This document shows, piece after piece, positions 40,856 through 47,371 of a DNA stretch of 64,000 bases. The first letter of the stretch is position 1. Every line of letters starts with the position of its first letter. Where the stretch lies: assembly GCF_020524765.1 (NCBI RefSeq), contig NZ_JAIVLR010000001.1, forward strand, positions 1,054,001 through 1,118,000, given 5' to 3'. Below the pieces are notes generated by a model. The model saw only the letters and a list, made by a program, of their open reading frames with translations. It ran no database searches and was not told the origin of the DNA. The position numbers and the translations under genes are program-made. Origin of the DNA: Qipengyuania gaetbuli (GTDB lineage Bacteria > Pseudomonadota > Alphaproteobacteria > Sphingomonadales > Sphingomonadaceae).

Positions 40856-40885
40856 CGGCCCGCATCCCCTGGGGGACACGGGCCG
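40856..40885. terminator. terminator-like hairpin between convergent genes
   Basis: CGGCCCG at 40856-40862 pairs with CGGGCCG at 40879-40885, and an inner TCCCC/GGGGA stem sits inside. No T-run follows. It lies between the + lipoprotein gene and the minus DUF1294 gene. Confidence 0.5.
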
Positions 40886-40946
40886 GGACAGGGGTGCGAT
40901 CACGGCGGCAAACAAGCAGACCGCACCCGGGAATTGCGCCGCCTCG

Positions 40947-41243
40947 TCAGGCGAAGCTGAGATAGAGCAGCGTTCCCGCCAGCAGGATCACGTGCACGCA
41001 TGCGAGCGCGTGGAGCTGGTTGGAGAAGGGCTGCTTGCGCTCCTTGTGATGGAAAGCCGCGCGCGCGGCATAGGCACCGGGCGTCCCGCCGATCATCGCC
41101 CAGCCGAGCAGGCTGGTTTCGGGAACGCGCCACCCGCCGCTTTCGGCCATGGCCTTGTCCACCGCGAAGGCGAGGAAGGCGCACAGATTGATCGCAATCA
41201 GGTAATAAACGAAATACTCGAGGGCAACGAACTGGGCTGACAT
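40947..41243 (-). CDS. DUF1294 membrane protein
   Basis: The 98-residue product has three hydrophobic helices and the DUF1294 core: INLCAFLAFAVDKAMAESGGWRVPE (with the D-K-x3-E-x-G-G-W-R signature) and IGGTPGAYAARAAFHHKERKQPF. The family is unknown in function. GGAG lies before the ATG at 41243. A second DUF1294 gene lies about 0.8 kb away on the same strand. The intervening 188 bp upstream hold no clear gene. Confidence 0.88.
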   Translation of the reverse strand: MSAQFVALEYFVYYLIAINLCAFLAFAVDKAMAESGGWRVPETSLLGWAMIGGTPGAYAARAAFHHKERKQPFSNQLHALACVHVILLAGTLLYLSFA

Positions 41244-41373
41244 GACGTGGCTCCACAAAGCAGACGTACAGACAGCGACACCGCGTGTTCTTTATGGCGC
41301 GCAGTAATACTGCACCGCAACACGGGTGTATTGTTCAAAGGCGACATCGTTTTTTAGCCTCAGGCGCCAGCCA

Positions 41374-41416
41374 CGCCCTCAGGCCCCGCTTCCCGAAGGA
41401 AGGGAGGCCGAGGGCG
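41374..41416 (-). terminator. long hairpin downstream of small lipoprotein gene
   Basis: CGCCCTC (41374-41380) pairs with GAGGGCG (41410-41416), with GGCC/GGCC and CTTCC/GGAAG inner stems around a CGAA loop. It starts 15 bases past the stop of the gene at 41431. It has no T-run on the minus strand. Confidence 0.5.
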
Positions 41417-41430
41417 GGCGCCAGCCGCGC

Positions 41431-41664
41431 TTATTCGGCCGGGGCTTCCTCTTCCGCCTCGGCGGTCGGGGTCATCGGCGTGTCGGGCGTGTCGACCGGG
41501 ACCGCGTCGGGATCCTCCTGCGTGACGATCAGCTCGCCGCCGCCGGCATCCTCGACATCGGTGGCGTAGGTCTTTTCCTCCGCTTCCTGCGCGCAGGCGG
41601 CCAGCAGCAGGGCTGCGGCCACGGGTGCGGCGAGGCGGAGCGGGCTTGCGGGGTCGAACTTCAT
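41431..41664 (-). CDS. small acidic lipoprotein
   Basis: The 77-residue product has a signal peptide with lipobox LAAC (VAAALLLAACAQEAEE). A short, very acidic and Pro/Thr-rich mature part follows (about 53 residues) with no predictable fold. Such peptides are probably outer membrane or periplasmic lipoproteins. It lies 17 bp after the YdcH gene on the same strand and is likely co-transcribed with it. Function unknown. Confidence 0.7.
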   Translation of the reverse strand: MKFDPASPLRLAAPVAAALLLAACAQEAEEKTYATDVEDAGGGELIVTQEDPDAVPVDTPDTPMTPTAEAEEEAPAE

Positions 41665-41681
41665 GGTCGTGCTTCCTTGTG

Positions 41682-41936
41682 TCAGGCGGCGCTGCGGGCC
41701 TTGGTGACGATGGCGGTGATCTCGTCGAGCAGGCTGAGGCGCTGCTTCTTGAGGGCCTCGGTCCGCTCGTCGCTGGCCGCTTCGGTTTCCGCCTCGATCC
41801 GGTGCACCTGGCGGTTTACCTCGTGATAATCGTCGGCGAGGCGCGCGAACCGCCCGTCCTGCGTCTTCAGCTGCGTGATCAGTTCACGGTCGCGGGCGAA
41901 GATCTTGGTCAGTTCGTTGGGCGTGTGCTGCGACAT
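41682..41936 (-). CDS. YdcH/DUF465 family protein
   Basis: The 84-residue product is a two-helix coiled-coil protein of the YdcH (DUF465) type. It has LADDYHEVNRQVHRIEAE followed by EALKKQRLSLLDEITAIV, and a charged heptad pattern throughout. GGAAAGG precedes the ATG at 41936. A longer reading to 42155 overlaps the next gene and is not supported. Function is unknown; the family is small, abundant and widespread in proteobacteria. Confidence 0.88.
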   Translation of the reverse strand: MSQHTPNELTKIFARDRELITQLKTQDGRFARLADDYHEVNRQVHRIEAETEAASDERTEALKKQRLSLLDEITAIVTKARSAA

Positions 41937-42015
41937 GCGGATACCTTTCCCTAATGGTTGCAGGGAATCGGGTAATACGGGGAAGTCACGGCATCTTTGA
42001 GGCAGGTCAATTTGC

Positions 42016-42480
42016 TCAGTAGTCTTCGCAAGCGGTCCCGTCCCCGTCGCCGTCCATGTTCGATCGATAACCCGGCTCGCCGCGATGTAGCGGGGCCTTG
42101 CCCGCCGCGCGCACCTCGTTGCAGCCGGAGTAGGTGACCGAGCGTTCCACGGCATGGCGGGCTGCGCGTTCTTCCGGCGTTTCCATCATGGCGGGCATGA
42201 TGAAGAATACGGTCACGAGGGCAATGCCCTGCACTAGCGCAACGCTCAGCAGGCCCTGGTTGAAACTGCGCTTGCGGGTCTTGTGGCGAAAGGCGCTGCG
42301 CCCCGCCAGCGCGCCGGGCAGTCCGCCGAGGAAGGCCACGAAGAGCAGCGTGTCTTCCCTGATCCGCCAGCCGCCGTTTTCCGCGCGGGCCTTGTCGATA
42401 CCGAACAGGGCGAAAGCGAGGAAGTTGACAGCGATCAGGTAATAGGTCGCGATCTCGATCGGGTTGAAAGGCAAGGGCAT
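42016..42480 (-). CDS. DUF1294 membrane protein with C-terminal excalibur domain
   Basis: The 154-residue product (from ATG 42480; 42531 is also possible) has DUF1294 helices with ALFGIDKARAENGGWRI and LGGLPGALAGRSAFRHKTRK. A linker and an excalibur-type calcium-binding motif follow (TYSGCNEVRAAGKAP and NMDGDGDGTACEDY, with paired Cys). The fusion puts the calcium motif on the C-terminal side of the last helix, probably periplasmic. It is a paralogue of the gene at 40947. Confidence 0.85.
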   Translation of the reverse strand: MPLPFNPIEIATYYLIAVNFLAFALFGIDKARAENGGWRIREDTLLFVAFLGGLPGALAGRSAFRHKTRKRSFNQGLLSVALVQGIALVTVFFIMPAMMETPEERAARHAVERSVTYSGCNEVRAAGKAPLHRGEPGYRSNMDGDGDGTACEDY

Positions 42481-42649
42481 AGGCGCGGTCCGGACAGGGG
42501 CGGCATCAGCGCCGCATCCTCGCCATGCCATTCATATGCTTAAGGAAATCGTACCGCCAGGCAGGCTTTACTATGCCTTTTGACATACACGGAAAAGTAA
42601 CCCGCCGCCCGATACTCTTGTCCGCGAATGGACTTTGGGGGGTTACGAC

Positions 42650-42787
42650 ATGGCTACGAAGATGGACGACCGGAACGGTCAAGAGCGGCGCACGGGCGAC
42701 TGGCGCGTGCAGCAGCTTCCCTTCGACGGGCCCGATCGCCGCAAGGGCGAACGGCGCGGGGCGGAGGAGCGCCGGCGGCGCTACTGA
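42650..42787 (+). CDS. small basic protein, 45 residues
   Basis: A short frame starts with ATG after a GGGGGG at about eight bases and encodes a 45-residue, Arg-rich peptide (MATKMDDRNGQERRTGDWR, then LPFDGPDRRKGERRGAEER and RRRRY). The middle DRRKGERR resembles sequences found in several small alphaproteobacterial proteins. Its stop lies 78 bp before the nuclease gene. The strong ribosome site favours it being real, but no homologue could be checked. Confidence 0.5.
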   Translation: MATKMDDRNGQERRTGDWRVQQLPFDGPDRRKGERRGAEERRRRY

Positions 42788-42864
42788 GCCGCTCGCACGG
42801 CTGAACGGATTACGGGCCGGCGCGGGATTGAACCCCTGCGCCGGCCCGCTATCGTTCGGGGGCA

Positions 42865-43374
42865 ATGGCACGGCCGATCCGCTTCCGAACGACACGCCGC
42901 AGGCAGATGGGCAGGCGGCCATTCAGGCGCAGCCTGTGGTGGCTGGTGCTGCTGCTGGCGCTGGCGGCGACGCTTTATGTCAACGGCGGCAGGCTTGGCC
43001 CGCCCGAACGGCTGGACGAGGTTACGTACCGCTTCGGCCTGTGCGGACAGCGCGGGGGCAGCGCCTGCGTGATCGACGGCGACACGGTGGCCATCGGCCA
43101 GCGCCGTGTGCGCCTGACCGGCTTCGACGCGCCCGAAATGGACGGCGCCTGCAATGCCGAGCGGGCGCAGGCCCGTCTGGCCCGCACGGCCCTCCACGCT
43201 TGGCTCGCCCAAGGCCCCTTCACCTGGACGGGCGGCACCGACCCTCCCCGCGACCGCTATGGCCGCGAACTGCGCGCGGCCTCCCGCGGCGAGGAGACGC
43301 TGGCGGAGCATATGATCGTCGCCAGGCTGGCTGAGGGTAACGGCTGGGATGAGGGCCGGGATTGGTGCGATTAG
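42865..43374 (+). CDS. thermonuclease family protein (SNase-like)
   Basis: The 169-residue product has a basic N-terminus followed by one hydrophobic helix (about 25-40), so it is secreted or membrane-anchored. A staphylococcal nuclease-like fold follows, with CVIDGDTVAIGQRRVRLTGFDAPE, the Arg-rich RYGRELRAA and EHMIVARLAEG. The first motif holds the metal-binding Asp and Arg of the family. The fold is shorter than classical nuclease, so activity is not certain. Confidence 0.88.
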   Translation: MARPIRFRTTRRRQMGRRPFRRSLWWLVLLLALAATLYVNGGRLGPPERLDEVTYRFGLCGQRGGSACVIDGDTVAIGQRRVRLTGFDAPEMDGACNAERAQARLARTALHAWLAQGPFTWTGGTDPPRDRYGRELRAASRGEETLAEHMIVARLAEGNGWDEGRDWCD

Positions 43375-43404
43375 GGTAGAGGTAATGACGCCGCAAAGAA
43401 CGTC

Positions 43405-43815
43405 ATGCATAGTCCTGTCATGAAAGCCGTTATCGCCGCCATCAGCTACTTCGCGACGATATTTGCGCTCGGCTTTCTGCTGGGTACCGTCCGCACATTG
43501 TGGGGCGCCGGGGCGCTAGGCGAAACAACCTTCATTCTGTTCGAAGTGCCGATCCTGCTCATAGCGAGCTGGTGGTCGGCCCGGAGCCTATGCGTCCGGC
43601 ATTCGATCAACTCTTTCGCGAGCGCTGCCGTAATGGGCGTCTGCGCATCCACTTTTCTGATGCTGGCCGAACTCGTACTGGCCACCAGCCTGTCGGGACA
43701 GAGCGTAGGCGAATGGTTCGCAAGCCTCTGGAAACTGCCGCAGCTCTTGGGAACGGTTGGTCAAATCCTATTCGGAGCAATGCCCCTGTTGGTGGCAGCC
43801 AAGTCCGGCGAATGA
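43405..43815 (+). CDS. hypothetical membrane protein
   Basis: The 136-residue product (136 from ATG 43405; 131 from ATG 43420) has four hydrophobic helices, at about 10-30, 45-60, 72-92 and 110-132, with short loops. I do not recognise a family. Its base composition is a little less GC-rich than neighbours. It converges on nrdB, with a terminator between. Confidence 0.6.
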   Translation: MHSPVMKAVIAAISYFATIFALGFLLGTVRTLWGAGALGETTFILFEVPILLIASWWSARSLCVRHSINSFASAAVMGVCASTFLMLAELVLATSLSGQSVGEWFASLWKLPQLLGTVGQILFGAMPLLVAAKSGE

Positions 43816-43867
43816 AGGATATTCGCGTTGGTCTGCGAAGCGGAATCCGCGCCTGCTGATCTAAGCC

Positions 43868-43902
43868 AAAAAACTGCGGGTGGGACTTTCACCCCGCCCG
43901 CA
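43868..43902 (-). terminator. intrinsic terminator of nrdB
   Basis: On the minus strand a stem TGCGGG/CCCGCA with an inner GGG/CCC pair (43875-43902) is followed by GTTTTTT. It lies about 60 bp after the nrdB stop and suits a rho-independent terminator. Confidence 0.75.
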
Positions 43903-43960
43903 AAGATCTGTCGCTTTTCTCGCGGCTAAGGTGAGTCCTAAACGAACCGCCTCTTCGCAA

Positions 43961-45019
43961 TCACTCCGCCGCCACAGCCCCCGCATCGTCGCCGAACAGG
44001 CCCGGGCCGTCGCTTTCGGCTTCTTCCTCGTTCGCGGCCTTGGCGCTCTGGCGCTTGTCGAAGCTGGCCCAGACGTCGTTCCAGTTGCCGCGGGTCGCAC
44101 CCTTGGAATATTCGGTCGCGCGGGTTTCGAAGAAGTTGGCGTGCTCCACACCGTTGAGGAGCGGGGCGAGCCAGGGCAGCGGGTGGTCGTCGACCATGTA
44201 GATCGGCTGCATGCCCAGCTGGCCCAGGCGCCAGTCGGCGATGTAGCGGATGTACTTCTTGATGTCCTTCGCCGTCATGCCCGACACCGGGCCCATTTCG
44301 AAGGCGAGATCGATGAAGTTGTCTTCGAGGCGCACCGTCTTCTGGCAGATGTCGACGATGTCTTCCTTGACCGCCTTGGTCAGGCAGTCCCGCTCGCGCA
44401 CGAACTCGTGGAACATGCGGATGATGCCTTCGCAGTGCAGCGATTCGTCGCGCACCGACCAGCTGACGATCTGGCCCATGCCCTTCATCTTGTTGAAGCG
44501 CGGGAAGTTCATCAGCATGGCGAAGCTGGCGAACAGCTGCATGCCTTCGGTAAACGCGCCGAACATCGCCAGCGTGCGCGCGATGTCTTCATCGTTGTCG
44601 ACGCCGAACTGCTGCATGTAGTTGTGCTTGTCGGCCATTTCCTCGTATTCGAGGAAGGCGGAGTATTCGCTTTCCGGCATGCCGATCGTGTCGAGCAAAT
44701 GGCTGTAGGCCGCGATGTGCACCGTCTCCATGTTGGAGAATGCGGTGAGCATCATCTTGATCTCGGTCGGCTTGAACACGCGGCCGTACTTGTCGTGATA
44801 GCAATCCTGCACTTCCACGTCGGCCTGCGTGAAGAAGCGGAAGATCTGCGTGAGCAAGTTACGCTCGTGCTCGGTCAGCTTCTGCGCCCAGTCGCGGCAG
44901 TCTTCGCCGAGCGGAACTTCTTCCGGCATCCAGTGGATCTGCTGCTGCCGCTTCCAGAACTCGTAAGCCCAGGGGTATTCGAAGGGCTTGTAGGTCTTGC
45001 GGGCTTCGAGCAACGACAT
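43961..45019 (-). CDS. nrdB: class Ia ribonucleotide reductase, beta subunit
   Basis: NrdB holds the di-iron centre and tyrosyl radical used by NrdA to reduce ribonucleotides. The 352-residue product keeps the metal ligands and the radical Tyr. METVHIAAYSHLL contains E-x-x-H with Tyr four residues after His (Y122-like). FTEGMQLFASF contributes a Glu, and RDESLHCEGI contributes E-x-x-H. The tail is acidic with a run of Ala and Glu. The ATG at 45019 is preceded by GGAG; a start 12 codons earlier is possible. nrdA lies 2.35 kb upstream on the same strand, separated by two other genes. Confidence 0.96.
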   Translation of the reverse strand: MSLLEARKTYKPFEYPWAYEFWKRQQQIHWMPEEVPLGEDCRDWAQKLTEHERNLLTQIFRFFTQADVEVQDCYHDKYGRVFKPTEIKMMLTAFSNMETVHIAAYSHLLDTIGMPESEYSAFLEYEEMADKHNYMQQFGVDNDEDIARTLAMFGAFTEGMQLFASFAMLMNFPRFNKMKGMGQIVSWSVRDESLHCEGIIRMFHEFVRERDCLTKAVKEDIVDICQKTVRLEDNFIDLAFEMGPVSGMTAKDIKKYIRYIADWRLGQLGMQPIYMVDDHPLPWLAPLLNGVEHANFFETRATEYSKGATRGNWNDVWASFDKRQSAKAANEEEAESDGPGLFGDDAGAVAAE

Positions 45020-45052
45020 CTTGTGGATCTCCGGTTTGGCGCGTGAACGACT

Positions 45053-45099
45053 CATATAGGGAATCACAGCCCGGAATCGAAGGCAAGAGTGAATGATTC
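45053..45099 (-). promoter_or_regulatory. candidate nrdB promoter with GANTC sites
   Basis: On the minus strand TTGCCT (45081-45086) and CCCTAT (45056-45061) form a weak promoter with a 19-bp spacer. GANTC sites lie at 45061-45065, 45074-45078 and 45095-45099, the first abutting the -10. A 35-45 bp stretch here (GAATCA, C/G, AGCC, then CAAGAG and TGAATGA) recurs almost unchanged before nrdA at 49645-49690. The distance to the start codon is about 35 bp. It is probably the true nrdB promoter. Confidence 0.5.
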
Positions 45100-45146
45100 G
45101 GCGGGGATAAGCGCGGGAAAAAATTCCTAGCGCGGCACTATTTGCC

Positions 45147-45172
45147 GGAACGCGATGCGCAGATGCGACGTT
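45147..45172 (+). promoter_or_regulatory. EcfG-type general stress promoter
   Basis: GGAAC at 45147-45151 and CGTT at 45169-45172 are exactly 17 bases apart, matching the alphaproteobacterial EcfG (general stress sigma) consensus GGAAC-N16/17-CGTT. Transcription would start near 45180 on the plus strand. Two terminator-like hairpins follow before the next gene, so the direct product may be a small RNA. Confidence 0.6.
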
Positions 45173-45201
45173 GGGATAGCAATCGGCCACCGAGCCGGTT
45201 C

Positions 45202-45235
45202 GGGGCTAAGCGGACCAGGTCCGGTTTCCCCTTTT
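45202..45235 (+). terminator. first terminator-like hairpin of the candidate small RNA
   Basis: GGGG (45202-45205) pairs with CCCC (45228-45231) around a CGGAC/GTCCG inner hairpin and is followed by TTTT at 45232-45235. Confidence 0.5.
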
Positions 45236-45258
45236 GCGGGCTACGGCTCCGCATCCCC

Positions 45259-45296
45259 GACGCCCCGCCTCGCAAGAGGTCGGGGCGTCAACTTTT
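45259..45296 (+). terminator. strong intrinsic terminator upstream of the DUF2171 gene
   Basis: GACGCCCCG pairs with CGGGGCGTC, with CCTC/GAGG inside and a GCAA tetraloop; one T bulges. AACTTTT follows. It is on the plus strand, 115 bases before the next start codon, and no annotated gene lies upstream of it. Confidence 0.7.
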
Positions 45297-45410
45297 CCAG
45301 CCCCCTGCGACCCGATCCAACGAGCCGTGCATGAGCCTCGGCGAAGCGTGGACCGCTTGGCCCTTGCGTCCGTTGATAAGGTGTAACCCACACAGACAAA
45401 AGGGAATTTT

Positions 45411-45656
45411 ATGTTCGAGAAGCTCCGCATCAAGGAACACATGGAAGTCGCCAATTCGGAAGGCCTGCACGTCGGCACTGTCGACGAGGTCGATGGCGAC
45501 GCGATCAAGCTGACCAAGTCGGACAGCGCCGACGACATCCACCACTTCCTCAAGCTGGATGACGTCGAGAAGATCGACGACAACCGCATCTACCTGAAGG
45601 AAGGCGCGCGTATCCCCGCAGGCCTTGGCAACAAGGCGGTCATGGAACGCGCCTGA
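45411..45656 (+). CDS. DUF2171 family protein
   Basis: The 81-residue product matches the DUF2171 (PRC-barrel-like) family of small stress-associated proteins. It has MEVANSEGLHVGTVDEVDGD, then IKLTKSDSADDIHHFL and VEKIDDNRIYLKEGARIP. The ATG is preceded by AAGGGAA. It is followed by a bidirectional terminator. Family members are often found in stress regulons, and the EcfG-type promoter upstream would fit if there is read-through. Confidence 0.85.
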   Translation: MFEKLRIKEHMEVANSEGLHVGTVDEVDGDAIKLTKSDSADDIHHFLKLDDVEKIDDNRIYLKEGARIPAGLGNKAVMERA

Positions 45657-45689
45657 CTCTCAATCTCGCGCCCAAGCGCAAACACGCCA

Positions 45690-45721
45690 GACCCCCGCCA
45701 GCCCACCGGCCGGCGGGGGTC
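45690..45721. terminator. bidirectional terminator between DUF2171 and glycosyltransferase genes
   Basis: GACCCCCGCC (45690-45699) and GGCGGGGGTC (45712-45721) form a 10-bp perfect stem with a 12-base loop. TTG follows. It serves two convergent genes. Confidence 0.7.
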
Positions 45722-45724
45722 TTG

Positions 45725-46996
45725 TCATATGCGGCCAAGCGTCTTCGCGATCGCGGCGTCGATATCGGCAAAGGCCTGGTCGCGCGTATAGCCGCGTGCC
45801 GTTTCCGCCGGCAGGTCGGGCACACGCCCGCCGCCAGCATCCTTGGCCGCGATCCATGCGCGCAGCTGGTCGGCGATGCGCGCGGCATCCTGCGTGGCGA
45901 GGCCGAACCCGCCTTCGCGCACGATGGCCGCGGCCTCCCCGCTTTCCAGCCCCGTCGCCAGGATCGGGCGGCGCGCGCCGATGTATTCGAACAGCTTGCC
46001 GGGGATCACCCCGTCTTCCGCCGGGTCGGGCCACCGGCACATCAGCAGCACGTCGGCCTGCCGCTCCACCTTGAGGATTTCGCTGCGCGGCAGGAACTCG
46101 CGCATCTCGACGCAGTCCGCCACGCCGTATTCCGCGATCCGCTGGTCGAGGAAGCCGTATTCGTCGTGATAGAACACCGCGCGCACGCGGCTTCGGTCCT
46201 CGCCCAGCATGGCGATCGCCTCGAACAGGGCCTTCGGGTCGCGCCGCTCGGCATAGATGAGGCCGGCGTGGATGATGGTCAGCCTCTCCGGATCGAGCGG
46301 CGCGGGCACGTCTTCCAGCCCGGCGAAATCCGCCCCGTCCCAGCCGTTGCGCGCCAGCGTCACCGTCTTGCCCGTCTGCGCCGCAAGCTCGCCGGCCGCC
46401 GTTTCGGTGACGGCGACAAACGCGTCGGCGTGGCGCTGCACCTGCCGGCCCAACCGGTTGTAGAGCGTGGTCAGCACCGGCTGGCGGTCGATATAGGGAT
46501 TGTCGGCCCACAGGTCGCGCTGCTCGCACACCCATGGCAGGCCGCTTTCGGCGGCGATCTTCTGCGCGGCGATATGCGCGGAATGCGGCGGGCCGGAGGA
46601 ATAGACGAGGTCGAACCCCTTCGCGAGGCACAGGCCGCGCGCCGTATCGACCGCGCGGCGGGTCCAGTGCGGGTGGAAGCGGTCGGGCATCTGGCGCGAG
46701 AGCCACAACCAACGGCGCAGGCGGCTTGGGCGACTGACGGGCTTGTCCGGCATGGCGGAAGGCGCAGGCGCTCCTTCGGCTGCAGGAAGCTTTTCGACCG
46801 GGAGCATGATCGCGGTGAGGTGTTCGTGGTCGAGGCCGGAATGGATGCCGTTTGCCCCGCCGATGCGCGCTCCGATCACGGTGACTTCGTGGCCCTGTTC
46901 GACCCAGTGCCGCGCCAGCGCGCCCGTGCGCGCGGCCCCTGCCTGCGCATAGGGCGGAAAATTGGGCGAGATGAAGAGGATGCGCAGCGAACCCAT
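45725..46996 (-). CDS. glycosyltransferase, GT4/WcaI-like
   Basis: The 423-residue product has a GT-B fold. LRILFISPNFPPYAQAGAART sits at the N-terminus and PHSAHIAAQKIA mid-protein, and WVCEQRDLWADNPYI follows near residue 155. The donor site is LTIIHAGLIYAERRDPKALFEAI, and GKLFEYIGARRPILATG near residue 345 fits the C-terminal domain. It probably adds a sugar to a surface polysaccharide or lipid, but no partner genes adjoin. It lies 60 bp after the small membrane-protein gene on the same strand. Confidence 0.88.
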   Translation of the reverse strand: MGSLRILFISPNFPPYAQAGAARTGALARHWVEQGHEVTVIGARIGGANGIHSGLDHEHLTAIMLPVEKLPAAEGAPAPSAMPDKPVSRPSRLRRWLWLSRQMPDRFHPHWTRRAVDTARGLCLAKGFDLVYSSGPPHSAHIAAQKIAAESGLPWVCEQRDLWADNPYIDRQPVLTTLYNRLGRQVQRHADAFVAVTETAAGELAAQTGKTVTLARNGWDGADFAGLEDVPAPLDPERLTIIHAGLIYAERRDPKALFEAIAMLGEDRSRVRAVFYHDEYGFLDQRIAEYGVADCVEMREFLPRSEILKVERQADVLLMCRWPDPAEDGVIPGKLFEYIGARRPILATGLESGEAAAIVREGGFGLATQDAARIADQLRAWIAAKDAGGGRVPDLPAETARGYTRDQAFADIDAAIAKTLGRI

Positions 46997-47057
46997 GGGC
47001 GACCTAGGTGCCGTGGGCAGCGCGAAAGGGCAAGGCGCTAAGCGCCGCGCGGGCGCT

Positions 47058-47330
47058 CTAGCCGTCCCGCCCGGCCCGCATCGCGCGGAACCTGCGGCCG
47101 AGCCATGTGAGGGTCAGCGCCGGAAAGGAGGCTAGGAACCCGAGGAACAGCCAGCCGCGCGAACCCGCTTCGAGCGAGCAGAGGACCAGCCCGCCAAAGC
47201 GCGCCTTGCCATAGACCCTGCCGTGACACTGCGAATCGACCCCGGCCGCATCCTGCAGCACCGGGATCAGCGCGAGCCACGCGGCGAACAGCGCCAGGCC
47301 GAAAAGCAGGACGGGCCAGCTCACCTTCAT
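47058..47330 (-). CDS. small hypothetical membrane protein
   Basis: The 90-residue product begins with one strong helix (VLLFGLALFAAWLALIPVL) and carries a second near residues 58-78 (WLFLGFLASFPALTLTWLG). Between them lies a short loop with two Cys (VDSQCHG and LVLCSLEAG), which may form a disulfide outside the cytoplasm. I do not recognise the family. It lies 41 bp after nrdA and could be read from the same transcript. The start has a weak ribosome site. Confidence 0.65.
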   Translation of the reverse strand: MKVSWPVLLFGLALFAAWLALIPVLQDAAGVDSQCHGRVYGKARFGGLVLCSLEAGSRGWLFLGFLASFPALTLTWLGRRFRAMRAGRDG

Positions 47331-47371
47331 GGTGGGCCGGCCCGTCCCGTTCGTCCCGTCCAAGGGATTGT

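Larger units (their letters stand above)
45180..45296 (+). ncRNA. candidate stress-induced small RNA
   Basis: The stretch starts just after an EcfG-type promoter. It ends at one of two terminator-like hairpins (about 45235 or 45296), giving a transcript of about 55 or 115 bases. It encodes no credible protein. On the minus strand nrdB runs the other way from 45019. Whether the RNA ends at the first or second hairpin, or reads through into the DUF2171 gene, cannot be told. Confidence 0.4.

Noticed and set aside
42580-42585. TTGACA as -35 for the 45-residue protein gene
   Set aside because: No -10 at a permitted spacing could be found; the nearest GATACT is 26 bp away.
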